In this document: piece after piece, positions 48,787 to 58,170 of the stretch
How the letters are laid out: every line of letters starts with the position of its first letter
How positions within the stretch are numbered: the stretch's first letter is position 1
Source of the DNA: Massilia sp. Root133
Lineage (GTDB): Bacteria > Pseudomonadota > Gammaproteobacteria > Burkholderiales > Burkholderiaceae_D
DNA: 64,000 nt
Direction of reading: 5' to 3'
NCBI RefSeq assembly: GCF_001426525.1
Contig: NZ_LMEW01000002.1
Span: 124,001 to 188,000 of the forward strand
The notes under the pieces: generated by a model
Seen by the model: the letters and a program-made list of their open reading frames with translations, nothing else
Told to the model about the DNA's origin: nothing
The model's database searches: none
Program-made: the position numbers and the translations under genes

Positions 48787-48903
48787 GTAAAGACCGGGGA
48801 CGGGCAAGCAGACAGTATACTACTGGTGACGGCCACCGTTCTTGACTGGCCAAATCCCCAGGTCTATATTTGCTGACTCAACAGTTAGTTGTCGGACAGA
48901 AGC

Positions 48904-49551
48904 ATGCCATGCCCTTTTGACACCAAGCCGCGCTGGGAGCGCCGTAAGGACGCGCGGCCCCAGGAGTTGCTCGAGGCGGCCATCGACCTGTTCGTCGAGC
49001 GTGGCTACGCCGCCACACGCCTGGAAGACGTCGCGCGCCGCGCCGGCGTGTCGAAGGGCACCTTGTACCTGTATTACGAGAACAAGGAAGAACTGTTCAA
49101 GGCCGTCGTGCGCAGCAATATCGTGCCCGTGATCGGCGAGGCGGAGGCGTCCGTCGCCGAATTCGATGGCCACAGCGCCGACCTGCTGCGCCAGCTGATC
49201 CACTCCTGGTGGCAGCGGCTGGGCGCGACCAAGGCCTCCGGCATCATCAAGCTCGTCATGGCGGAAGCGGACAATTTTCCGGAACTGGCCCGTTTTTACC
49301 AGGAAGAAGTCATCGCCCGCGGCACCAAGGCGATGGCGTCGATGCTCGAACGGGGCATCGCGCGCGGCGAATTCCGCAAGATCGACGTCAATACGATGAC
49401 CCAGGTGCTCGTCGCCCCGATGCTCACCCTGATCATCTGGAAGCATTCGGTCGGCCCGTGCCCGCGCGCGGAGCTGGAGCCGCTGGCCTTCCTCGACACC
49501 TTCCTCGACATGGCGCTGCATGGCCTGCTGCCGGCCGCGCCTCCCGTTTGA
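48904..49551 (+). CDS. TetR/AcrR-family transcriptional regulator
   Basis: The 215-residue product has an N-terminal helix-turn-helix (LLEAAIDLFVERGYAATRLEDVARRAGVSKGTLYLYYENKEEL, residues about 20-65) and a ligand-binding domain of the TetR_C family (KLVMAEADNFPELARFY). The ATG at 48904 is used; a TTG at 48889 would add five residues. It lies upstream of pcm, a rhodanese and tolC, so control of export through TolC is a reasonable but unproven inference. Confidence 0.9.
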   Translation: MPCPFDTKPRWERRKDARPQELLEAAIDLFVERGYAATRLEDVARRAGVSKGTLYLYYENKEELFKAVVRSNIVPVIGEAEASVAEFDGHSADLLRQLIHSWWQRLGATKASGIIKLVMAEADNFPELARFYQEEVIARGTKAMASMLERGIARGEFRKIDVNTMTQVLVAPMLTLIIWKHSVGPCPRAELEPLAFLDTFLDMALHGLLPAAPPV

Positions 49552-49578
49552 CCCCGTTTTCCTACGTCAAGACGCTGT

Positions 49579-49602
49579 TTTCCGGGGTTCATGCCCCGGA
49601 AA
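49579..49602. terminator. Hairpin after the TetR gene
   Basis: Perfect 9-base arms TTTCCGGGG and CCCCGGAAA around a 6-base loop, 28 bases after the TetR stop. There is no T-run, so it may be a weak terminator or an operator for the next gene. Confidence 0.5.
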
Positions 49603-49715
49603 CTGCAGACTGTCGCAATTTCCGCTGGCACTCAGCCCCATGTCGTTAAGATATGTTTGCTGAAGCCGTTCAACGATAAAATATCGGATTATTTATTTTC
49701 CCACCGAGTCTAAAG

Positions 49716-50369
49716 ATGAATATCGAACAAGCCCGCTTCAACATGATCGAACAGCAGATCCGTCCGTGGAACGTGCTGGACCAGGATGTGCTCGACCTGC
49801 TGCACGTCGTCAAGCGCGAACAGTTCGTGCCGGCGGCGTACCAGAACCTGGCGTTCGCCGACGTCGAGATCCCGCTGCCGGGCGGTGACGCCATGCTGGC
49901 GCCCAAGTTCGAGGCGCGCATCCTGCAGGAAACCGGTGTGAAGAAGCACGAGACCGTGCTGGAAATCGGTACGGGTTCGGGTTACATGGCCGCCCTGCTG
50001 GCGCACCGCGCCGCCAAGGTGACCACCGTGGAAATCAATCCGGAAACGGCGGAACTGGCCAAGAAGAACCTGGCCAATGCCGGCGTGCACAACGTGACCG
50101 TCGAAGTCGGCAACGGCGCCCAGGGCTGGGAAAAAGGTGCGCCGTACGACGTGATCGTGATTTCGGGCGCGCTGGAAGTGTTGCCGGAAGCGATCCTGAA
50201 GCAGGTGAAGGTGGGCGGCCGCATCGCCGCGATCGTCGGCCAGGCACCGGTGATGGAAGCGGCCATCATCACCCGTACCGGGGACAACGCGTACAGCACG
50301 GTCAAGGTGTTCGAGACCAACGTGCGCTACCTGACGGGCGCCCCGGTGCCGTCGCACTTCCAGTTCTGA
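49716..50369 (+). CDS. Protein-L-isoaspartate O-methyltransferase-family protein
   Basis: The 217-residue product starts with NIEQARFNMIEQQIRPWNVLD, the usual start of betaproteobacterial Pcm-like proteins, and has SAM motif I as VLEIGTGSGYMAALLA and VKVGGRIAAIVG near the motif III position. Classical Pcm repairs isoaspartyl residues in damaged proteins; members lying next to a rhodanese and tolC, as here, are common in this bacterial group and may have another role. It is followed 14 bases later by the rhodanese gene. Confidence 0.88.
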   Translation: MNIEQARFNMIEQQIRPWNVLDQDVLDLLHVVKREQFVPAAYQNLAFADVEIPLPGGDAMLAPKFEARILQETGVKKHETVLEIGTGSGYMAALLAHRAAKVTTVEINPETAELAKKNLANAGVHNVTVEVGNGAQGWEKGAPYDVIVISGALEVLPEAILKQVKVGGRIAAIVGQAPVMEAAIITRTGDNAYSTVKVFETNVRYLTGAPVPSHFQF

Positions 50370-50383
50370 GAGGCGACAGACGC

Positions 50384-50707
50384 ATGCAGCACATTACCGC
50401 CCCCGAGTTGGCCGCCTGGCTGGCCGACTCGTCGCGTCCGCAGCCGCTGCTGCTCGACGTTCGGGAAAACTGGGAATTCGAGACCTGCCATATCGAAGGC
50501 TCGACCCAGATTCCGATGAACCTGATTCCGATCCGCGTGAGCGAGCTGGACGACGGCCAGGACATCGTCTGCGTGTGCCACCACGGCGCACGCAGCATGC
50601 AGGTGGCCGCCTTCCTGGAGCGCAACGGATTCAGCAACATTACCAACCTTACAGGCGGGATACACGCCTGGGCCGTGCAGGTCGACCCTTCGATGCCGAA
50701 GTATTGA
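50384..50707 (+). CDS. Rhodanese-like sulfurtransferase domain protein
   Basis: The single-domain 107-residue rhodanese has the N-terminal LLLDVRENWEFETCHIEGS and the active-site loop CHHGARSM with the catalytic Cys, then the CH2-like end LTGGIHAWA. These carry sulfur between partners. It lies between pcm and tolC, with a GAGAGG ribosome-binding site. Confidence 0.92.
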   Translation: MQHITAPELAAWLADSSRPQPLLLDVRENWEFETCHIEGSTQIPMNLIPIRVSELDDGQDIVCVCHHGARSMQVAAFLERNGFSNITNLTGGIHAWAVQVDPSMPKY

Positions 50708-50748
50708 CTCTGCGTCCTTAACTATTGATGACTCCGACGGAGAAAGTA

Positions 50749-52068
50749 ATGCAGAAGCCCCTCATCGCCGTACTGTTGGCCAGCGCGTTTTCGCTCAATG
50801 CCCAGGCGGCCGATCTGATCCAGGTGTACCAGCAGGCATTGGCGAACGACGCCACGTATGCCAGCGCCCGCGCGTCCGCCGCGGCGGGTCGCGAACGTAT
50901 CACCCAGGGGCGAGCCGGCCTGCTGCCGACCGTCGGCATCAATGGCGATATCACGAAGAACAATACCGACATCACGCCGTGGAACAACGTACCGTCCCCC
51001 GGCAGCAACCTGCGCACCAACGAAATCCAGGTGACCCTGCAGCAGCCGCTGTTCCACTGGGACCGCTGGCAAACCTACCAGCAGAGCAAGCTGTCGCAAG
51101 CCATTTCCGAAGCACAGTTCGCCCAGGCCCAGCAGGACCTGATCACGCGCGTCGCGCAAGCGTATTTCGATGTGCTGGCCGCCCAGGACACGCTGGAATC
51201 CACGCGCGCGCAAAAAGTCGCCGTGACCGAGCAGCTGGCTTCCGCCAAGCGCAACTTCGAAGTCGGCACGCAGACCATCACCGACACCCATGAAGCCCAG
51301 GCCGCATACGACCTCGTGGTGTCTCAGGAAATTGCTGCCGTCAACGATCTGGAAACCAAGAAGACGGCGCTGCAAGCCATCATCGGCACACCGCCGTCCA
51401 CGCTGGCGACCTTGCGCACGGGCGTGTCCCTGACGGCGCCGCAGCCGATCAACGTCGACCAGTGGGTGTCCGCCGCCGAGAACCAGAACTACGCCGTGAC
51501 CGTGGCCCAGCTGCAATTGGAATCGGCCAAGCGCGACATCTCGAAGAACCGCGCCGGCCACTATCCGACCGTGGACCTCGTCGCATCGTCGCTGCACCGC
51601 GACGTCAATGGCCAGACGACCTCGTCGGGCAAGACCAACAACAACTCCATCGGCATCCAGTACAGCATCCCGATCTTCAGCGGCTTCGCCGTGACGAGCA
51701 AGGTGCGCGAATCGATCGCGCTGGAAGACAAGGCCCGCAACGACCTGGAAGCGAACCGCCGCAACGCCGCGCTGGTGGCGCGCCAGTCCTTCCTCGGCGT
51801 GAACAGCGGCCTCGCGCAAGTGAAGGCGCTGGAAGCGGCCGAAGTGTCGAGCAATTCCGCGCTGGAATCGAACAAGCTCGGTTACCAGGTCGGCGTGCGT
51901 ATCAACATCGACGTGCTGAACGCGCAGCGCCAGCTGTACCAGACCCGCACCGACCTGGCCCGCGCGCGCTACAACACGATCCTGGCCGGCCTGAAGCTGA
52001 AAGCCGCGGCGGGTTCGCTGCGCGAGGAAGACCTGCAGCCCATCAACGCGTTGCTGCAACAGCCTTGA
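50749..52068 (+). CDS. tolC: TolC-family outer-membrane efflux channel
   Basis: TolC forms the outer-membrane and periplasmic duct for type I secretion and tripartite efflux. The 439-residue product has a signal peptide (cleavage near AQA-ADL) and two OEP repeats: the first with LIQVYQQALANDATY and VTLQQPLFHWDRWQTYQQ, the second with SIGIQYSIPIFSGFAVTSKVRES. The ATG at 50749 has GGAG six bases before it and starts the signal peptide; the upstream TTG/ATG at 50725 and 50728 do not. It ends in a strong terminator. Confidence 0.95.
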   Translation: MQKPLIAVLLASAFSLNAQAADLIQVYQQALANDATYASARASAAAGRERITQGRAGLLPTVGINGDITKNNTDITPWNNVPSPGSNLRTNEIQVTLQQPLFHWDRWQTYQQSKLSQAISEAQFAQAQQDLITRVAQAYFDVLAAQDTLESTRAQKVAVTEQLASAKRNFEVGTQTITDTHEAQAAYDLVVSQEIAAVNDLETKKTALQAIIGTPPSTLATLRTGVSLTAPQPINVDQWVSAAENQNYAVTVAQLQLESAKRDISKNRAGHYPTVDLVASSLHRDVNGQTTSSGKTNNNSIGIQYSIPIFSGFAVTSKVRESIALEDKARNDLEANRRNAALVARQSFLGVNSGLAQVKALEAAEVSSNSALESNKLGYQVGVRINIDVLNAQRQLYQTRTDLARARYNTILAGLKLKAAAGSLREEDLQPINALLQQP

Positions 52069-52071
52069 ACA

Positions 52072-52125
52072 CCGGGGTCAGAGCCCGAATTTTGGCAATT
52101 TCCTGAAAACGGGCTCTGACCCCGG
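52072..52125. repeat. GGGGTCAGAGC repeat pair after tolC
   Basis: CCGGGGTCAGAGCCCG (52072-52087) and its inverted copy (52110-52125) are separated by 22 bases. It is the third locus of the repeat family seen at 19.8 and 20.5 kb. Confidence 0.88.
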
Positions 52126-52134
52126 TTTGAAAAG

Positions 52135-52158
52135 ACGGCGCTCGATGCGCCGTTTTTT
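52135..52158 (+). terminator. Intrinsic terminator of tolC
   Basis: ACGGCGC (52135-52141) pairs with GCGCCGT (52147-52153) around a 5-base loop and is followed by a run of six T. It is the clear end of the tolC transcript, immediately after the repeat pair. Confidence 0.92.
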
Positions 52159-52269
52159 ATTGCCCTTCGAAATCTCGCTTGAGACGCCCCAAGCAAGCTC
52201 CTCATTCATCGAACTCGCGCGACACGCACTCCTACACTCAAGCGTGAACCATTCGAAAGCGAGGTCGCC

Positions 52270-53460
52270 ATGTTCACGTTCTCCCGCGCATCCGCATCCG
52301 CCGCTGCGCTCGCATTCACACTGACGCTGACCGCCTGTGGCGGTGGCCACCATCACGGCAATCCGGGCGGGCCCGGGCCTGGTCCCGGTGACACGGGACC
52401 TGCCTACGACGTCATCCCGATCGGCCTGCCGGGCATCGCGTATGGCGAGGTCACGCGCCGCGGCATCGCGAACGGCGGCATCGTCGCCGGCACGTCGCGC
52501 GGCGCGGACGGTGTCGCGCACGCATTCCTCTACGACGGCAGCAAGACGATCGGGCTGGGCACGCTTGGCGGCGATTCCTCGCAGGCGATGGCTGTGAACG
52601 CCTGCGGCCATGTGACGGGCTGGTCCACGACAAAGGCCGGCATCGTGCACGCCTTCCTGTACGACGGCACCATGCATGACCTGGGCACGCTCGGCGGCAG
52701 CGATGCCGAAGGCACCGTGATCACCCATTGCGGCCAGATCACGGGCTGGTCGGCGACGGCCGCCGGGCAGACCCACGCGTTCCTGTACGACGGCAAGAAG
52801 CTGAACGACCTTGGTTCGCTCGGCGGCAATTCGTTCGGAAACGGGCTGAACAACCTGGGCGTGGTCGTGGGCTATTCTTACGGCCCGGGCAACGCCTGGT
52901 TCCATGCCTTCCTGTACGACAGCCGCACGGGTGGACCGTTGGTCGATCTCGGCTCGCCGGTCGGCAATTCCGTCGCCGTCGACATCAACGATGCCGGCCA
53001 GGTCACGGGCTGGTTCCGCAACGGCGAGGGGCCGATCGGGGCGTTCCTGTACGAGCTGGGCAAGATCCGCGACATCGGCACGCTCGGCGGCGCCGGCGCG
53101 GAAGCCGTTGCGATCAATGGTGCGGGCCTCGTCGTCGGCATGTCCGCAACCGCCGACGGCAGCAACCGCGGCTTCGTCTACGACGGCACGACCATGACGA
53201 GCATCGGCGCTCTCCCGGGCGGCAATTTCTCGACCGCGGAGGCGATCAATGCGAGCGGCCTCGTCGTCGGTGCGTCCGCGACAGACACCGAGGCGCATGC
53301 CGTGTCCTGGACCCGCAGGGACGGCCTCGTCGACCTGAACGACCGACTCCATGCGCCGCCGGCCGGCCTCGTGCTCGTGCACGCGCTGGCGGTGGCCGAC
53401 GACGGCTACATCGTCGCGCGCACCAACCAGGGCCTGGCGCTGCTCAAGCCCAGGAAGTGA
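52270..53460 (+). CDS. HAF-repeat lipoprotein
   Basis: The 396-residue product has a type II signal peptide with lipobox LTAC (Cys 23), a Gly/Pro linker, then about seven repeats of the HAFLYDG...LGTLGG type (for example [19 protein letters not shown]), the HAF extracellular repeat. These are found in predicted surface proteins of unknown role. It is flanked upstream by a repeat pair and a terminator. It is convergent with ribB, with six bases between the stops. Confidence 0.85.
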   Translation: MFTFSRASASAAALAFTLTLTACGGGHHHGNPGGPGPGPGDTGPAYDVIPIGLPGIAYGEVTRRGIANGGIVAGTSRGADGVAHAFLYDGSKTIGLGTLGGDSSQAMAVNACGHVTGWSTTKAGIVHAFLYDGTMHDLGTLGGSDAEGTVITHCGQITGWSATAAGQTHAFLYDGKKLNDLGSLGGNSFGNGLNNLGVVVGYSYGPGNAWFHAFLYDSRTGGPLVDLGSPVGNSVAVDINDAGQVTGWFRNGEGPIGAFLYELGKIRDIGTLGGAGAEAVAINGAGLVVGMSATADGSNRGFVYDGTTMTSIGALPGGNFSTAEAINASGLVVGASATDTEAHAVSWTRRDGLVDLNDRLHAPPAGLVLVHALAVADDGYIVARTNQGLALLKPRK

Positions 53461-53466
53461 GACGGC

Positions 53467-54123
53467 TTACGCGGCTTGCTGCTCGTTGCGCGACCGCCAG
53501 GCGATCAGCTCGGCGATGGTGAGGATCGGAAAGCCGCGTTCGCGCGCGAAGCGTTCGATGGCGTCGCCGCGCATCATCGTGCCGTCCTCGTTCATCAGCT
53601 CGCACAACACGGCCGCCGGCTGCAGGCCGGCCAGCACGGCCAGGTCGACGGAACCTTCCGTGTGGCCCTTGCGGCCCAGCACGCCGGCCGGGTTGGCGCG
53701 CAGCGGGAACACGTGGCCCGGACGCACGAGGTCGGACGGCTTCGCATCCGGCGCGATGGCAGCGCGGATCGTCGTCACGCGGTCCGCCGCGGACACGCCC
53801 GTGGTCACGCCGTCGCGCGCTTCGATCGAGACCGTGAACGGCGTGCCGTAGCGGCTGCCGTTGTCCGCCGCCATCGGCGGCAGGTCGAGCGCGCGGACCT
53901 TGTCGGCCGGCAGGCACAGGCACACGATGCCGCTGCATTCGCGGATCATCAGCGCCATCGTTTCGACGGTCAGTTTTTCGGCGGCGACGATCAGGTCCGC
54001 TTCGTTCTCGCGGTCGAAATCGTCGAGCAGGATCACCGGAACGCCGGCGCGCGTGGCATCGAGGGCGGCGGCGATGCGGCCGTCGAGATCCTCGCTATAC
54101 AGAGTAAAAGTTTGGGTGGTCAT
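53467..54123 (-). CDS. ribB: 3,4-dihydroxy-2-butanone 4-phosphate synthase RibB
   Basis: RibB makes the four-carbon unit of riboflavin from ribulose 5-phosphate. The 218-residue protein consists of this domain alone: [64 protein letters not shown] and [14 protein letters not shown], with the acidic metal-site residues present. There is no fused RibA (GTP cyclohydrolase) half. A GAGGAG ribosome-binding site precedes the ATG at 54123. An FMN riboswitch 118 bases upstream controls it. Confidence 0.96.
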   Translation of the reverse strand: MTTQTFTLYSEDLDGRIAAALDATRAGVPVILLDDFDRENEADLIVAAEKLTVETMALMIRECSGIVCLCLPADKVRALDLPPMAADNGSRYGTPFTVSIEARDGVTTGVSAADRVTTIRAAIAPDAKPSDLVRPGHVFPLRANPAGVLGRKGHTEGSVDLAVLAGLQPAAVLCELMNEDGTMMRGDAIERFARERGFPILTIAELIAWRSRNEQQAA

Positions 54124-54241
54124 TGAGACGCTCCTCGCAAAAAATTGGCACACAAAGGTGCAAAGCGAAAAACGCATCAGGGCAAAGCGAAACGACGCGC
54201 ACGCCCATGCCTGGCGGCACAGCGTACACATGATGACGCAC

Positions 54242-54376
<135 letters not shown>

Positions 54377-54390
54377 CGTAGTTAAATTGT

Positions 54391-54410
54391 CGCCCGTCGC
54401 GAAACGGGCG
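54391..54410 (-). terminator. Hairpin between gloA and the riboswitch
   Basis: CGCCCGT and ACGGGCG arms around a 6-base loop. On the minus strand it is followed by ACAATTTAAC, a weak T-rich stretch. It probably separates the gloA transcript from the ribB leader. Confidence 0.5.
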
Positions 54411-54434
54411 CGGTGATTGTAGCAGGGTGGGTGA

Positions 54435-54848
54435 TTAGCTGCCGAGGCCGCCGCCGCCGGCATTGTCGGCGCGCTCGATCAGTTCGACCTTGTAGCCGTC
54501 CGGATCGGTGATGAAGGCGATCACGGTCGTGCCGCCCTTGACCGGGCCCGGCTCGCGCGTGATGTTGCCGCCGGCCGCGCGGACCTGGTCGCAGGTTTTA
54601 TAAATGTCGTCGGCCGAGATCGCGATGTGGCCGTAGGCCGAGCCCATGTCGTACTTGTCGACGCCCCAGTTATAGGTCAGCTCGAGTTCCGCATGGTCCG
54701 GATTGTTGCCGTAGCCGACGAAGGCCAGCGTGTATTTGTATTCCGGATTTTCGCTCGTGCGCAGCAGTTTCATGCCGAGCACCTTGGTGTAGAAATCGAT
54801 GGAGCGCTGCAGGTCGCCGACGCGAAGCATGGTGTGCAGGAGGCGCAT
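54435..54848 (-). CDS. gloA: Lactoylglutathione lyase (glyoxalase I)
   Basis: GloA converts the hemithioacetal of methylglyoxal and glutathione to lactoylglutathione. The 137-residue product has the first metal ligand in [19 protein letters not shown] (His), Glu in [10 protein letters not shown], His in [13 protein letters not shown] and Glu in GYKVELIER. These are the four Ni/Zn ligands of the proteobacterial enzyme. A short Gly-rich tail ends the protein. The ATG at 54848 starts the typical opening. Confidence 0.96.
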   Translation of the reverse strand: MRLLHTMLRVGDLQRSIDFYTKVLGMKLLRTSENPEYKYTLAFVGYGNNPDHAELELTYNWGVDKYDMGSAYGHIAISADDIYKTCDQVRAAGGNITREPGPVKGGTTVIAFITDPDGYKVELIERADNAGGGGLGS

Positions 54849-54910
54849 TGTTGTCCTTGTTGGTTCGTGGGGGAAAACGGGAATTTTATGCGCTCGTGCG
54901 GATTCGTGCA

Positions 54911-54932
54911 GGCGTGCCGCGCGCGGCACGCC
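54911..54932. repeat. Perfect 22-base palindrome after osmC
   Basis: GGCGTGCCGCG followed by its exact complement, lying seven bases after the osmC stop on the minus strand. There is no T-run. It may be a structure that ends osmC transcripts or an unassigned site. Confidence 0.5.
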
Positions 54933-54938
54933 GTGTGC

Positions 54939-55367
54939 TTACGCTTGCAGTTTCGCGTCCAGCGTGATGTTGGCATTGAACAGCTTCGAGACCGGACACC
55001 CTTCCTTGGCCTTGCGCGCCGCTTCCTGGAACGCTTCCTCGCTCGCGCCGGGAATCGTGGCGACGAGATCCAGGTGCACGGCCGGGATCGCGAAGCCGCC
55101 GTCGGCCTTGTCGAGCGACACGGTGGCCGTCGTCTCCAGCTTCTGCGCCGTCATGCCGGCTTCGCCCAGCTGGGCGGACAAGGCCATCGTGAAGCAGCCG
55201 GCGTGCGCGGCCGCCAGCAGTTCTTCCGGATTCGTGCCCGCGCCATTTTCGAAGCGCGTGTTGAAGCCGTATTGTGCCTGGTCGAGGACGCCGCTCTGCG
55301 TGGACACGGTGCCCTTGCCATCTTTCAGTCCGCCGCTCCAGACGGCGCTTCCCTTACGTTTGATCAT
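54939..55367 (-). CDS. OsmC-family peroxide-reducing protein
   Basis: The 142-residue protein has the two OsmC reactive cysteines: [13 protein letters not shown] (first Cys) and [14 protein letters not shown] (second Cys), with [12 protein letters not shown] preceding the first. These enzymes reduce organic peroxides with thiol help. It overlaps the next upstream gene on this strand by four bases (ATGA at 55364-55367), so its translation is coupled to the sugar-dehydrogenase-like protein. Confidence 0.93.
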   Translation of the reverse strand: MIKRKGSAVWSGGLKDGKGTVSTQSGVLDQAQYGFNTRFENGAGTNPEELLAAAHAGCFTMALSAQLGEAGMTAQKLETTATVSLDKADGGFAIPAVHLDLVATIPGASEEAFQEAARKAKEGCPVSKLFNANITLDAKLQA

Positions 55368-56686
55368 TGTTTTGCTCCCTGGTTGGTGGCGGCCGGAGTG
55401 ATCCGCCAGACGATGTTGCCGACGTCATCCGCCAGCAGGATGGCGCCGGTCCGGTCGACCGCGACCCCGACCGGGCGCCCGTACGCGTGCTCGTCCTTGC
55501 CGAGGAAGCCCGTCAGGACATCCTGCGGCGGACCGCTCGGCCTGCCGTCGGTGAACGGCACGAACACGAGCTTGTAGCCGGAATACGGCTTGCGGTTCCA
55601 CGAGCCGTGCTGGCCGATCAGCGCGCCGTTCTTGAACTGCGGCAGCAGCTCGCCGTCGTAGAACGCCAGGCCCAGCGAGGCCGTGTGCGCGCCCAGCGCG
55701 TAATCCGGCGGGATCGCCTTCGCGACGAGGCCGGGGTTCTGCGGCTTGACGCGCGTGTCGACGTGCTGGCCGTAATAGCTGTACGGCCAGCCGTAGAACG
55801 CGCCGTCCTTCACGGCCGTCATGTAGTCCGGTACGAGGTCGTTGCCCAGTTCGTCGCGCTCGTTGACGACGGTCCACAAGGCCTTCGTCTGCGGCTGGAA
55901 GTCCATGCCGTTCGGATTGCGCAGGCCGCTCGCGTAGATGCGCGACTGGCCGCTGGCGAGGTCGTATTCCCAAATGGCGGCACGGCCCTTTTCGATCTCC
56001 ATGCCGTTCTCGGCCACGTTGCTGTTCGAGCCGACCGTGATGTACAGCTTCTTGCCGTCGGGCGCGGCGACGACATTCTTCGTCCAGTGGTGGTTGATTC
56101 CCGCGGGGAGGTCGAGCACCTTGGTGCCCTTGGCCGTGATGCTCGTCTCGCCCGATTTGTACGGGAATTTCCGCAGCGCGTCGGCATTCGCGACATACAG
56201 GTCGTTGCCGACGAGGGTCATGCCGAACGGCGACGTCAGGCCCTGCATGAACGTGGTCTTCGTATCGGCCGTGCCGTCCGGCTTGAAGCCGCGCAGCAGG
56301 ATGATCTTGTCGGGCGACTCGACGCCGGCGCCCGCCTTCTTCTGCGCCAGTCCCTGCACCTTGGCGCGTATGCCTTTTTCCTTGGGCGCATTGCCGGGCT
56401 TGTTACTCTCGGCGACGAGCACGTCGCCGTTCGGCAGCACGTACAGCCAGCGCGGATGGTCGAGGCCGGTCGCATACGCGGTGACGGCCAGGCCGGCGGC
56501 CGGCGTCGGGCGCGTGCCTTGCGGCCATGCATCCGCCTCGGCGATGTTGATGGTCGGTATCAGCGACCTTTCGGGTGCCGGCAGGGCCGGATTCGGTCCC
56601 CAGCCGACGGGATACTGCTGGGCGTGCGCCATGCCGGCGCCCAGCAGAGGAAGGATCAGGAGCGCAAGCCTGGCACGTGCTGTCAT
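55364..56686 (-). CDS. PQQ-dependent sugar (sorbosone) dehydrogenase-like protein
   Basis: The 440-residue product has a signal peptide (cleavage near AHA-QQY), then a six-blade beta-propeller of the soluble glucose/sorbosone dehydrogenase family: [72 protein letters not shown] and [19 protein letters not shown]. Such enzymes oxidise sugars with PQQ in the periplasm; residues for PQQ binding were not individually checked, and no pqq genes are in the window. It overlaps genes on both sides by four bases. Confidence 0.85.
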   Translation of the reverse strand: MTARARLALLILPLLGAGMAHAQQYPVGWGPNPALPAPERSLIPTINIAEADAWPQGTRPTPAAGLAVTAYATGLDHPRWLYVLPNGDVLVAESNKPGNAPKEKGIRAKVQGLAQKKAGAGVESPDKIILLRGFKPDGTADTKTTFMQGLTSPFGMTLVGNDLYVANADALRKFPYKSGETSITAKGTKVLDLPAGINHHWTKNVVAAPDGKKLYITVGSNSNVAENGMEIEKGRAAIWEYDLASGQSRIYASGLRNPNGMDFQPQTKALWTVVNERDELGNDLVPDYMTAVKDGAFYGWPYSYYGQHVDTRVKPQNPGLVAKAIPPDYALGAHTASLGLAFYDGELLPQFKNGALIGQHGSWNRKPYSGYKLVFVPFTDGRPSGPPQDVLTGFLGKDEHAYGRPVGVAVDRTGAILLADDVGNIVWRITPAATNQGAKQ

Positions 56687-56994
56687 CGGTTCTGCCCTCC
56701 GTCCGGAATGGTCGAATCGTGGTCGCGCATGTCGCGATGACGGTCGGGCTGCGGGTTGGCCTGACCGGTGGCGTCCGGTGCCGGGTTCACGGCTTCGCTG
56801 GCGCCCGGGGTCGCGCGCGCATCGGTGTCGACGAGGCCCTGCTCGAGATCTTCCGCCGCCTGCTTCATGATGCCGCGCGGCCGGACGCCTTGCCCGTCGG
56901 GCGATTCGTCGCGCTCGTGCGGTTCGCGCTTGTAGCTCTGTTCCTCGATCTTCCGGTCGGTGTTCACGACGCGGTCTTTTTCTTCCTGCACCAT
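56683..56994 (-). CDS. Small hydrophilic protein, unknown
   Basis: The 103-residue product is highly charged ([25 protein letters not shown]), with no cysteines, no hydrophobic segment and no signal peptide, so it is probably a soluble disordered protein. A strong AAGGAGG ribosome-binding site precedes the start at 56994. It heads a set in which each gene overlaps the next by four bases: this protein, the sorbosone-dehydrogenase-like protein, OsmC. A co-stress role is possible, but I do not recognise a family. Confidence 0.65.
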   Translation of the reverse strand: MVQEEKDRVVNTDRKIEEQSYKREPHERDESPDGQGVRPRGIMKQAAEDLEQGLVDTDARATPGASEAVNPAPDATGQANPQPDRHRDMRDHDSTIPDGGQNR

Positions 56995-57002
56995 AGCAAC
57001 CT

Positions 57003-57045
57003 CCTTCGATTCAATTGATTAAATCCTAATCCTTCGAATCGAAGG
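57003..57045. promoter_or_regulatory. 10-base inverted repeat in a divergent promoter region
   Basis: CCTTCGATTC (57003-57012) and GAATCGAAGG (57036-57045) are exact inverted copies separated by 23 bases, between the divergent starts at 56994 and about 57061. They overlap the ribosome-binding site of the leftward gene. Could be an operator; no regulator is assigned. Confidence 0.45.
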
Positions 57046-57060
57046 CGGTCGCGCAATTGG

Positions 57061-58026
57061 ATGATGCTTTTTTGCAATGAACTGTTTAACATGCTGGTTG
57101 ATATGACAAATGGTACGAACGTCGTGAACACGCCAGCCCATCTCCATCACACCGCCAGTGACTGCCCGAACTGCAACGCCGTCGTTTCCGGTAATTTCTG
57201 TCACGAATGTGGCCAGGAAACGGTGCTGCATCCGCCCAGCACGCGCGAGTTCCTGCACGAGTTCATCGGCCATTACGTCGCGCTGGAAGGCAAGCTTTGG
57301 AAGTCACTGCTGCTCCTTTTGTTCCGTCCGGGGCAGTTGACTTTGGAGTACATCAATGGCCGCCGCGTGCGCTACATCCAGCCGCTGCGCCTGTACCTGA
57401 CGTTCAGCCTGATCTTCTTCGCCGTCGCGAAATACGGCGGCCACGACCAGGTCCCGGCTCCCGCCGGGCAGGGACATGCGCCGGTTGCCGCACACGGCCA
57501 GGCGGACAAGCAGGGCGGGCTGATGCGCGAAGACGCGCCGGGTGAAATCGCCGAGGGCACGGTCGACCTGCGCAAGAGCATCGGCAGCGTCAACGCGCAC
57601 TGGGGCGAGCAGGCGGACCGGTTCGCGAGGATGGCGCCGGCGGAGCGGGACAAGGTGATGCGGACGGCCTTCGGCAGCTACGTGCCGTATGCCGTCTTCC
57701 TGATGATGCCGCTGTTCGCGCTGTACCTCAAGATCCTGTACCTCGGATCGGGACGGCGCTACGGCGAACACCTGCTGTTCGCGCTGCACGTGAATGCGTT
57801 CGCTTTCCTGGCGCTGACCCTGCTGATGGTGGTCCCGGATATCGTTGGCATCGTCTCCTTCGTGCTGTGGGCGTGGCTCCTGCTCTACACGCCCGTTGCG
57901 ATGCGGCGCGTGTACGGCGGCTCGCGCCTGGTGACCGGCGTGCGCTGGCTCGTGCTGATGGCGCTGCATGTGACCGGGGTCGGGGTGGCGATCGGTGCCG
58001 CGTTCGCATTCGGCATCCTGCATTGA
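57061..58026 (+). CDS. DUF3667-family membrane protein
   Basis: The 321-residue product has an N-terminal zinc-ribbon-like CPNCNAVVSGNFCHECGQE, then FLHEFIGHYVALEGKLWKSL and FRPGQLTLEYINGRRVRYIQPLRLYLTFSL, the DUF3667 signature, then two to four membrane helices toward the C terminus (around residues 205-235 and 245-320). The exact start is uncertain: ATG at 57061, 57064, 57091 and 57103 are all in frame with no clear ribosome-binding site. Function unknown. Confidence 0.8.
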   Translation: MMLFCNELFNMLVDMTNGTNVVNTPAHLHHTASDCPNCNAVVSGNFCHECGQETVLHPPSTREFLHEFIGHYVALEGKLWKSLLLLLFRPGQLTLEYINGRRVRYIQPLRLYLTFSLIFFAVAKYGGHDQVPAPAGQGHAPVAAHGQADKQGGLMREDAPGEIAEGTVDLRKSIGSVNAHWGEQADRFARMAPAERDKVMRTAFGSYVPYAVFLMMPLFALYLKILYLGSGRRYGEHLLFALHVNAFAFLALTLLMVVPDIVGIVSFVLWAWLLLYTPVAMRRVYGGSRLVTGVRWLVLMALHVTGVGVAIGAAFAFGILH

Positions 58027-58071
58027 AGCGGGCTCGACTGTCCGCTTGCCGGAAGTCCATCCGCCCAACTA

Positions 58072-58091
58072 TACTGTGCGTTTGTACAGTA
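58072..58091. promoter_or_regulatory. LexA (SOS) box before nadK-recN
   Basis: TACTGT-N8-ACAGTA is a perfect LexA palindrome 80 bases before the nadK start. It shares arms and flanks (ATACTGT and ACAGTATTT) with the box at 31.95 kb. RecN is a known SOS gene, which supports the assignment. Confidence 0.9.
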
Positions 58092-58170
58092 TTTGCTGAG
58101 TTGCGATAGTGCAGAAGCCGGGCGAATCGGTTAATCTTCTGTCTCCCTAACACCTGCTGCCGAGAGTCGT

